A stretch of DNA of 9,913 nt from contig DIKJ01000048.1 of assembly GCA_002424525.1 (NCBI GenBank), positions 1 through 9,913 of the forward strand. Direction: 5' to 3'. Below the pieces are notes generated by a model that made no database searches, was not told the origin of the DNA, and worked only from the letters and a program-made list of their open reading frames with translations. Numbering within the stretch: the stretch's first letter is position 1; every line of letters begins with the position of its first letter. Shown here piece after piece: positions 1 to 5,505 of the stretch. Source of the DNA: Bacteroidales bacterium UBA5621 (GTDB lineage Bacteria; Bacteroidota; Bacteroidia; Bacteroidales; VadinHA17). A program made the position numbers and the translations under genes.

Positions 1-3
1 TCA

Positions 4-70
4 ATTGCCGTCAGCTTCAGCTGACGGAATGCAGAGGCTCACCCCTTTTAGCTTCGGGACTTTAGTACCC
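4..70. repeat. Paired hairpins, REP-like element (candidate)
   Basis: Two hairpins lie 25 nt apart. The first (4-30) has eight perfect pairs, CCGTCAGC (8-15) with GCTGACGG (20-27), around a TTCA loop. Three further pairs (ATT 4-6 with AAT 28-30) follow beyond a single unpaired G at position 7. The second (56-70) pairs GGGAC with GTCCC around a TTTA loop, except that an extra A (67) bulges out of the right arm. Small stem-loops with one-base bulges and four-base loops are typical of REP sequences mobilised by IS200/IS605-like (RAYT) transposases. No transposase is present in the window. The hairpins are seen directly; assignment to a REP family is inference from a single copy. A transcription terminator for a gene left of the window is the main alternative, but there is no T-run after either stem. 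Confidence 0.45.
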
Positions 71-116
71 TATCAGGCAGAGTTATTAGTATATTTAAAA
101 ACTAAATATTCAAACC

Positions 117-272
117 ATGAAGAACCGAATAACCGGACTCATTTGTCTTATATGCATCTGTCTCCTCCATGAGCAGGGTTAGTTACGGCCAAGCCACAGG
201 GCTGGTTGATATCAGGTATGCCGGACAGGAGATCACTGTCGGCGGCACCGGTGCTGATCTGCCTGGCTTCAG
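117..272 (+). pseudogene. 5' remnant of an exported-protein gene, frameshifted and truncated
   Basis: An ATG at 117 opens a reading frame whose first 21 residues (MKNRITGLICLICICLL followed by HEQG) look like a signal peptide. It then stops at TAG (180-182). Moving one frame over, the sequence continues smoothly as SYGQATGLVDIRYAGQEITV and then GGTGADLPGF, before losing sense around 272 and stopping at TAG 291-293. This fits the start of a secreted protein with a one-base indel near 165-182, truncated where it meets the 3' end of the oppositely oriented helix-hairpin-helix gene. The GGxGADxPGF stretch is reminiscent of segments near the N-terminus of some secreted beta-helix proteins, but that is weak. 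It is an inference that this was once a gene; the remnant is too short to identify. Confidence 0.35.
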
Positions 273-809
273 CTCCTCCCATCTGCCTTCATAGGCCAGC
301 TTCGCCTGATGGGGCCAGGTGGAAGGATCATGCATGCGGTACCGCTCTCCGCCGTCCTGCAGAAGGTATTCACCGATCGTGGCCGGAGATGTCTCCGAGA
401 GCTCCTTCCATTTAATAATGCCTCGCTTATTCAGTATGCCCGAGATTTTCGGACCAATGCCCAGGACAACTTTCAGGTCATTCTTAGCTGTCATGATTGC
501 AGCAACCACTTCCTTTTTCAGAGGACCCCGGTCAGCAGCTGACCTGGCCTCTGATTCAAGTTTCTCGATTTTAAGTCTCAGAGTGGCACCCTCTTCATCA
601 AGTTTTAATACTTTTTCTCTAAGCACGGTAATCTCCCCTTCCAGCTTTTTGATCGTAAGTCTGAGTGAAGCGTTCTCTTCTTCCAGTTCAACGCATTTTT
701 TACATTTCATGGATTTCCTCAGAAAATATCCGATAAGAAATCCCAGTATTGCTGCAATGAGCAGCACAATGACAATAAACAGCAAATCTGCCGTAAAACG
801 TTCTGCCAT
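183..809 (-). CDS. Membrane-anchored coiled-coil protein with helix-hairpin-helix domain
   Basis: 208 residues. Residues 8-30 form one hydrophobic membrane segment, followed by a basic CKKC (C36, C39) and a charged coiled coil (about 40-95). A C-terminal helix-hairpin-helix module follows: the GIGPKISGILNKRGI stretch (117-131), then RMHDPSTWPHQAKLA (158-172). This last module occurs widely in Bacteroidota and resembles the DNA-binding or structural HhH of ribosomal S13 and DNA-repair proteins; its role here is unknown. The coiled coil contains two copies of an E-E-x-A-x-L-R-L-x-I-x-K-L-E-x-E unit (44-59 and 72-87). Homology-like sequence seems to stop at WEELK (177-181), after which a proline-rich tail reads into the remnant of an opposing gene. 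The natural C-terminus has therefore probably been replaced. It starts 6 nt after the OmpA gene stops and is probably the last gene of that operon. Family assignment is good; function is not known. Confidence 0.85.
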   Translation of the reverse strand: MAERFTADLLFIVIVLLIAAILGFLIGYFLRKSMKCKKCVELEEENASLRLTIKKLEGEITVLREKVLKLDEEGATLRLKIEKLESEARSAADRGPLKKEVVAAIMTAKNDLKVVLGIGPKISGILNKRGIIKWKELSETSPATIGEYLLQDGGERYRMHDPSTWPHQAKLAYEGRWEELKPGRSAPVPPTVISCPAYLISTSPVAWP

Positions 810-815
810 ATCTTT

Positions 816-1376
816 TTATATTAAGACGTTAATTTTTTTTCTTCTGTTTCTGGCTCTGCCTTCGCGGTTATTGTTCGAAGCGGCCGGTTCACTGAAAGCC
901 TTTGAAAATGTTTGTATCCGGTCTTCATTGATACCGGAGTTTACCAGAAATGATTTTACAAAGTCAGCCCTTGATGATCCAAGGCGGAGATTGGATGCTT
1001 CGGTGCCGGTATTGTCTGTGTGCCCCGTTACATTTATTTTCACTTCCGGACGATTTTCAAGGTAAAACTTAAGTTTGCTCAGATAATCTGCAGGGATGAC
1101 ACTCATATCTGTGGCGGATGCAGCCACAGTAAAAAAAACTTTCTGTGTGCCCGAACTGACCAGAAAATTCCTTGCCTCTTCAATTGATGCCTGCAATGCG
1201 GACGCTTCTCTGGCCAGAGCCTCATCTGCAGAATTGACCTCTTCAACGGGAGGAATATTTTCTTCTGTGCGTGGTGAGTTCTTGCAGTCGCCCCTGATCC
1301 TGCATACATACCAGTGCGATGAGCCGGTAATCCAGAGGATCAGCAGCAGGGATAAAATGTAAACAAATACTCTCAT
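816..1376 (-). CDS. Small OmpA-domain envelope protein
   Basis: 186 residues. An N-terminal hydrophobic segment (about 3-24) is followed by CRIRGDC (C25, C31), a motif seen in short Bacteroidota OmpA proteins. A linker and helical region (about 35-75) leads to a C-terminal OmpA-like peptidoglycan-binding domain (about 78-185). In it the TGHTDNTG stretch (117-124), N129, R136 and the closing NRRKKINV (177-184) match the family. D121 and R136 correspond to the residues that bind diaminopimelate in OmpA domains. There is no beta-barrel, so it is probably held in the inner or outer membrane by its N-terminus and contacts the cell wall in the periplasm. It lies between the DUF937-like gene (11 nt upstream) and the helix-hairpin-helix gene (6 nt downstream), all on one strand. 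The domain call is firm; the precise role is not known. Confidence 0.9.
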   Translation of the reverse strand: MRVFVYILSLLLILWITGSSHWYVCRIRGDCKNSPRTEENIPPVEEVNSADEALAREASALQASIEEARNFLVSSGTQKVFFTVAASATDMSVIPADYLSKLKFYLENRPEVKINVTGHTDNTGTEASNLRLGSSRADFVKSFLVNSGINEDRIQTFSKAFSEPAASNNNREGRARNRRKKINVLI

Positions 1377-1387
1377 GATCCTGTCAT

Positions 1388-1699
1388 TTACTTTGGCCGC
1401 AGCATACCTCCAAGAAGGGATCCCAGCAAACCTTTGCCTTTTATTTGCTGACCGGAACCGCCCTTTAACAGGAAGCCTGCAACATCATCCAGTATGCTCC
1501 CGTCGCCATCAGCATCAAGAAGTGCCCCAATGCCAGAGATCCCGGCGCCACCTGAATCCCGTTTCTTTGTAAGTGCTCCCAGGATGATCGGGGTTAGTGC
1601 CGGGATCATCCTTGTGATTGTGGAAGCGTCAATATTCATGCTCCTGGCAAGCATCATTGCTGCCTGGGTACCACCACTATCTCCAAGCAATCCCCCCAT
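1388..1699 (-). CDS. DUF937-family protein, short form
   Basis: 103 residues, glycine- and leucine-rich with no signal peptide. The body (about 11-78) resembles DUF937 proteins: a helix pair containing IDASTITRMIPALTPIILGA (23-42), then DADGDGSILDDVAGFL (62-77). That last stretch has the D-x-D-x-D-G-x-I spacing of an EF-hand calcium loop, although position 12 is Val rather than Glu. Many family members are roughly twice as long, with further helices before this part. Here an in-frame TAA (1709-1711) lies just upstream of the ATG, and 1700-1815 looks non-coding, so this is either a natural short form or an N-terminally truncated gene. The C-terminus is a glycine-rich, basic tail ending LGGMLRPK. 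It is the first gene of the three-gene minus-strand cluster. Function is unknown. Confidence 0.75.
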   Translation of the reverse strand: MGGLLGDSGGTQAAMMLARSMNIDASTITRMIPALTPIILGALTKKRDSGGAGISGIGALLDADGDGSILDDVAGFLLKGGSGQQIKGKGLLGSLLGGMLRPK

Positions 1700-1724
1700 A
1701 TTGGTATTTTATGTTAAAACAGTA

Positions 1725-1755
1725 TTTGACTTTGGCATCTGATGTTATAACTTTA
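1725..1755 (+). promoter_or_regulatory. Candidate promoter for the patatin gene
   Basis: TTTG at 1725-1728, a 19-nt spacer, then TAACTTTA at 1748-1755. This matches the Bacteroidota consensus TTTG-N19-21-TAnnTTTG except for the final base. It lies 63 nt before the proposed patatin ATG, in the divergent gap between the two transcription units. It is a pattern match only. Confidence 0.4.
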
Positions 1756-1818
1756 CATTAGGAATCATAAATGACAATTCTACTGCTTGTATAGCTGGTA
1801 TAATAAACTGGAAAATTG

Positions 1819-2766
1819 ATGTCTAAATACCGAATTTTATCAATCGACGGAGGAGGAATCAGAGGGTTGGTGACGACCATTCTTCTCCAGAGGATCACTG
1901 CCACTCCGGGACTTGAGGATTTTCTGAAATCCGTTGATCTGATTTCAGGGACATCAACAGGCGGACTCCTTGCTCTAGGATTAGCTTATGGACTTGACCT
2001 GGCTCAGATACGTGATCTTTATGTCAAAAAGGGGCCTCTTATTTTTGATGACTCCTGGCTTGACGACCTTAAAGATCTGGGAAAGCTCAGGGGTGCTGAT
2101 TACAGTATCAAACATCTTCGCAGTACGTTAAAGGAGCTTTTCGGAGATATAACACTCGGACAATTGAACAAGAGGGTTTTGATTACTTCTTTTGATCTTG
2201 ACAACGAAGATCCTGATCCCGAAAAGCGGACATGGAAGCCAAAACTTTTCCATAATTTCCCTGGCACGAACAGCGACAGTTCATTTTATGCTGCCGATGT
2301 CGGCCTCTATACAAGTGCCGCCCCAACCTACTTTCCGTCAGTTGACGGATACATTGACGGTGGCGTATATGCAACCAATCCTTCAATCTGTGCCCTCGCG
2401 CAGACACAGGACAATCGCTACTCTCCCACACCGAGGATCAAGGATGTTTATCTCCTGTCTCTTGGGACAGGTACGAGCCTCCAATACATCACAGGGAACT
2501 CACATGACTGGGGTTACATCCGATGGTTAAAACCTCTGATTAACCTGATGTTCGACGGAACCGCAGGAATTGCTGACTATCAGTGCTTTCAGTTTCTCGG
2601 GAACAGATACCACCGCCTGGCACCCGTGTTCCCGTCCGGGGTTGTTGTTCCTATGGATGATATCAAAAAGATTCCCTATATGATAGAATTTGCTGAGACA
2701 TTAGTAATTGATGACACGATAAAATGGCTTAAACAAAAATTCATTAACAAAAAAATAAAACAATGA
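1819..2766 (+). CDS. Patatin-like phospholipase / acyl hydrolase
   Basis: 315 residues from ATG 1819; a TTG directly before it (1816) could add one residue but is less likely. It is a patatin-fold lipid acyl hydrolase using a Ser-Asp dyad. The oxyanion-hole glycine loop is DGGGIRG (10-16), the nucleophile elbow is GTSTG (44-48, Ser46), and the catalytic Asp is D180 in DGGVYATNP. All three are intact, so the enzyme should be active on phospholipid or other acyl esters. There is no signal peptide or membrane segment, so it is cytoplasmic or peripheral to the membrane. Its length and the single compact domain fit stand-alone bacterial patatins, with no fused sensor domain. Its TGA overlaps the ATG of the aldo/keto reductase gene. 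A basic tail (KQKFINKKIKQ) ends the protein and may touch the membrane. The substrate is not evident. Confidence 0.93.
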   Translation: MSKYRILSIDGGGIRGLVTTILLQRITATPGLEDFLKSVDLISGTSTGGLLALGLAYGLDLAQIRDLYVKKGPLIFDDSWLDDLKDLGKLRGADYSIKHLRSTLKELFGDITLGQLNKRVLITSFDLDNEDPDPEKRTWKPKLFHNFPGTNSDSSFYAADVGLYTSAAPTYFPSVDGYIDGGVYATNPSICALAQTQDNRYSPTPRIKDVYLLSLGTGTSLQYITGNSHDWGYIRWLKPLINLMFDGTAGIADYQCFQFLGNRYHRLAPVFPSGVVVPMDDIKKIPYMIEFAETLVIDDTIKWLKQKFINKKIKQ

Positions 2767-3734
2767 AATACAGAAAATTAGGAAGAACAAACCTGAATGT
2801 GAGCGAGATCGGTTATGGCATGTGGGGCATGGCAGGATGGACCGGCTCAGATGACGAAGAATCACTCCGCTCTCTTCAGCTGGCAGCCGATCTTGGATGC
2901 ACCTTCTTCGATACAGCCTGGGGCTATGGCAGCGGCAAAAGCGAAAGCATGCTCGGTAAAATAGTAAAGGCAAACAAAGACAAGAAGCTCATTACAGCTA
3001 CCAAAATGCCACCGATGAACTTCAAATGGCCGGCCAGGCGCGAATATTCACTTGGAGACTGTTACCCGCCTGACCATATCGAAGATTATGTCGAAAAAAG
3101 CCTGAGGAATGCAGGCCTCGACTCCTTCGACCTCATGCAGTTCCACACCTGGGAAGACCACTGGCTCGACGATGACAGGGGGATCAGGAAGATGGTTGAA
3201 CTGAAGGAAAAAGGATTGTTCCATGCCATCGGGATAAGCATGAACCGGTGGGAACCATGGAATGGCATCAGAGCTGTGAAGAGCGGTCTGATCGATACCG
3301 TACAGGTAATCTATAACATCTTCGACCAGAGCCCGGAAGATGAGCTCTTCCCTGCGTGCCGGGAGATGAATGTCGGTGTTATTGCCAGGGTCCCGTTCGA
3401 TGAGGGTTCCCTGACCGGAACACTTACCAGGGAGAGTAAATGGCCTGAAGGCGACTGGCGTAATACATACTTTGTTCCTGAAAACCTTATCTCAAGCGTG
3501 GAGCGGGCAGATGCCCTCAAACCGCTTGTACCGGAGGGTGCCACAATGTCTGAGATGGCATTAAGGTTCATTCTCGGGGAACCGACTGTCAGTACGATAA
3601 TCCCCGGAATGCGCAGAACTCACCATGTTGCCACGAATATGTCAGCAAGCGATGCCGGACCGCTGGATCCTTCTCTGATGTTAGAACTCAGGAAACACCG
3701 GTGGAATCGCAGACCGCAAAAATGGTCACAATAA
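2763..3734 (+). CDS. Aldo/keto reductase
   Basis: 323 residues, soluble, a single (beta/alpha)8 barrel that reduces carbonyls with NAD(P)H. The start MKYRKLGRTNLNVSEIGYG is typical of the family. The catalytic tetrad can be placed: D50 and Y55 in FFDTAWGYG, K81 in ITATKM and H128 in LMQFHTW. The later barrel strands include IGISM (about 157-161) and, near the C-terminus, the STIIPGMR stretch that shapes the cofactor pocket. The ATG overlaps the patatin stop codon (ATGA), so the two are probably co-transcribed and translationally coupled. Whether the substrates are related is unknown; an aldehyde arising from lipid breakdown is one possibility. Conserved C-terminal residues are present and length is normal. 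Subfamily and substrate cannot be read from sequence alone. Confidence 0.93.
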   Translation: MKYRKLGRTNLNVSEIGYGMWGMAGWTGSDDEESLRSLQLAADLGCTFFDTAWGYGSGKSESMLGKIVKANKDKKLITATKMPPMNFKWPARREYSLGDCYPPDHIEDYVEKSLRNAGLDSFDLMQFHTWEDHWLDDDRGIRKMVELKEKGLFHAIGISMNRWEPWNGIRAVKSGLIDTVQVIYNIFDQSPEDELFPACREMNVGVIARVPFDEGSLTGTLTRESKWPEGDWRNTYFVPENLISSVERADALKPLVPEGATMSEMALRFILGEPTVSTIIPGMRRTHHVATNMSASDAGPLDPSLMLELRKHRWNRRPQKWSQ

Positions 3735-3749
3735 CCTGCCGGAACCTTT

Positions 3750-4217
3750 TTACCCCTTGTCGTAAAAAATAGTCTCGACCATATCGCCGTAAGACGAGTA
3801 AGCACTGGATTCAAGCACCATATTACTGCCATCCATCCTGAAGACCTCTACTATCGTAACATCACCTCCCTCGCCAATAGCCAGTTTTGAAGTGATCTTT
3901 AACGATTTTTTGTCATCGGCCCATACGGCAGATGATTTCTTTTGTGAATCCTGCCACCCTGTATTGATGCACTCCTTACCGTCGAGGGTAAATTTGTCGG
4001 TTGTTGTAAACTCCTGATCCTGAAAACGTGATACTTTCTCAACACTAAGATCATTCCCTTTCTGTACAACAGTTACCTTAAGAGGAGCCAGGCTGAATTC
4101 CTGGTTTAAACTGCTCTTTGTTGAGTTAATCTTCCAGGTCCCGGTGAAATTAACCACCTGCGACATTAAGGATGCTGAAATAAGAATTGAAACCAGAAAT
4201 AATAATGTTTTTTTCAT
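3750..4217 (-). CDS. Secreted protein of unknown function
   Basis: 155 residues. A clear N-terminal signal peptide (MKKTLLFLVSILISASLMSQ) has a likely cleavage site at S19/Q20, so the protein is periplasmic or exported. The mature part opens with NFTGTWKINSTKSSL and consists of alternating hydrophobic and polar stretches with many Ser, Thr, Lys and Asp residues. This suggests a small beta-barrel or lipocalin-like sheet. The FTGTWK opening is common among uncharacterised Bacteroidota exported proteins. The lone cysteine (in KECINTG) makes a disulfide within one chain impossible. It converges with the aldo/keto reductase gene, with 15 nt between stop codons, and has its own upstream region. A TAATTTTA (-7-like) lies at 4242-4249 on the minus strand, with no convincing -33 box. 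I do not recognise a specific family. Confidence 0.8.
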   Translation of the reverse strand: MKKTLLFLVSILISASLMSQVVNFTGTWKINSTKSSLNQEFSLAPLKVTVVQKGNDLSVEKVSRFQDQEFTTTDKFTLDGKECINTGWQDSQKKSSAVWADDKKSLKITSKLAIGEGGDVTIVEVFRMDGSNMVLESSAYSSYGDMVETIFYDKG

Positions 4218-4320
4218 GATGGTAATAATATTATGAGATAATAAAATTAGCTATTTTAATGAAACCGGCGACAACGATAAGGGTTTTTCTTGATGGTTTG
4301 TGATCAGAAAAACATAAATT

Positions 4321-4351
4321 CTTGTAAACATTTCATATATTTATAAATTGT
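4321..4351 (+). promoter_or_regulatory. Weak candidate promoter for the opine-dehydrogenase/B12 pair
   Basis: CTTG at 4321-4324, a 19-nt spacer, then TAAATTGT at 4344-4351 is a partial match to TTTG-N19-21-TAnnTTTG, about 43 nt before the ATG. A 10-bp palindrome, ATTTATAAAT (4339-4348), overlaps the -7 element and could be an operator. The rest of the 176-nt gap (4218-4393) shows no recognisable riboswitch or other element. Confidence 0.25.
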
Positions 4352-4393
4352 TGGGGTGAGTCCGGGTCGCAATAAACTATCATCTGTCAGATT

Positions 4394-5503
4394 ATGCCAA
4401 ATTCAGTTTCAAAGATCAGGTCGAAAATCGCTGTCCTTGGAGCAGGACACGGAGGACTGGCTATGGCCGGTCACCTGGCGCTTATGGGCCATAAGGTTAA
4501 TCTTTTTAACCGGGGCGAAGAAAGGCTCTGGGGTGTTACATCATCAGGACTGATTGAAGTAACCGGCGAAGTGGAAGGTTTTGGAAAAATAAACCTCGCC
4601 ACTACAACGATGAAAGATGCAATAAAAGGAGTTGAGCTGATTATGGTTGTGGTACCTGCGAGCGGTCACAGATGGATGGCTGAGCAAATGGCTCCTCATC
4701 TGGTTGACGGGCAAATAGTTGTACTGCATCCGGGCAGAACCTTCGGGGCACTGGAATTCATCAGGGTCCTGAACGGTATGAAAGTCAAAGCCGACGTTAT
4801 CGTTTCTGAAGCCCAGACATTTATTTACGCATCGCGTGCCACAGGTCCTTCGCAGGTGCAGATCTTCAGGATAAAACACTCTATTCCGGTCGCATCTGTC
4901 AGGGCTCATCTTATTCCTAAAGTTATCAATAAACTAAGGCAGTTTTACCCGCAATTCATGCCCGGGGACAATATCTTCAAGACAAGCATGGAGAATATCG
5001 GCAGTGTTTTTCATCCGGCTCTCTGTGTTTTAAATGCCGGATGGATTGAGCACGATACCGACTTTCAGTTCTACCATGAAGGAGTGACTCCTTCTGTCGC
5101 CAAAATTCTGGAAAAAATTGATGAGGAACGTGTCAGGGTTGCTGAAGCACTCGGAATCAGAGTCATCACTGCAAGACAGTGGCTTTACATGGCGTACAGC
5201 TCAACCGGACAGACACTCTTTCAGGCAATGAGAAAGAACAGCGGCTACAGGGGAATACTTGCTCCCAGAGCATTGAAAATGAGATACCTTGATGAAGACA
5301 TTCCGTTCAGCCTGGTCCCGATTGCGTCAATAGGCAAAATGTTTAAGGTTGAGACACCCACAATCGATTCGGTTATTCACCTTGGATCTGAGATAAACTC
5401 TGCTGATTACTGGGCAATGGGAAGAACAGTCGAAAACCTTGGCATTCAGGGTATGAGCCTCAGAGAAATCAGGCTGTTGGCAATAGGAGAAAAATCGAAG
5501 TAA
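4394..5503 (+). CDS. Octopine/opine dehydrogenase-family NAD(P)-dependent oxidoreductase
   Basis: 369 residues. The N-terminal Rossmann domain carries the dinucleotide motif GAGHGG (16-21) in KIAVLGAGHGGLAMAGHLA. The next part includes the family's LHPGRTFGALEF (111-122). The C-terminal all-helical domain contains ENIGSVFHPALCVLNAGWIE (200-219), the octopine-dehydrogenase signature; H207 corresponds to the catalytic His. Family enzymes join or split an amino acid and a 2-keto acid through an imine (opines), or oxidise related secondary amines. This protein is shorter than animal octopine dehydrogenases, so its substrate may differ. An in-frame TAA (4373-4375) and no earlier start codon fix the ATG, which has no Shine-Dalgarno sequence. 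The stop is only 2 nt before the B12-domain gene, which implies a joint pathway, probably of amino-acid metabolism. The family call is strong; the reaction is open. Confidence 0.88.
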   Translation: MPNSVSKIRSKIAVLGAGHGGLAMAGHLALMGHKVNLFNRGEERLWGVTSSGLIEVTGEVEGFGKINLATTTMKDAIKGVELIMVVVPASGHRWMAEQMAPHLVDGQIVVLHPGRTFGALEFIRVLNGMKVKADVIVSEAQTFIYASRATGPSQVQIFRIKHSIPVASVRAHLIPKVINKLRQFYPQFMPGDNIFKTSMENIGSVFHPALCVLNAGWIEHDTDFQFYHEGVTPSVAKILEKIDEERVRVAEALGIRVITARQWLYMAYSSTGQTLFQAMRKNSGYRGILAPRALKMRYLDEDIPFSLVPIASIGKMFKVETPTIDSVIHLGSEINSADYWAMGRTVENLGIQGMSLREIRLLAIGEKSK

Positions 5504-5505
5504 CT

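Noticed and set aside
319..1065. A 248-codon open frame on the plus strand across the helix-hairpin-helix and OmpA genes
   Set aside because: It is antisense to two well-supported genes. Its serine-rich product is what results from reading the Glu/Lys-rich coiled coil backwards, and it matches no family.
1799..1804. TATAAT close to the patatin start as a -10 box
   Set aside because: It is only 14 nt from the ATG, has no -35 partner at proper spacing, and the local promoters fit the Bacteroidota pattern better.
1819..2766. Patatin as a phospholipase effector of an anti-phage system such as CBASS
   Set aside because: No cyclic-nucleotide synthase, sensor or ubiquitin-like accessory gene is adjacent; the neighbours are an aldo/keto reductase and envelope proteins.
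3735..3749. Bidirectional terminator between the aldo/keto reductase and the secreted-protein gene
   Set aside because: The 15-nt gap has a short T-run but no inverted repeat.
4218..4393. A cobalamin riboswitch before the B12-domain pair
   Set aside because: The 176-nt gap has no B12-box-like sequence and is mostly A-T-rich, with no extended set of stems.
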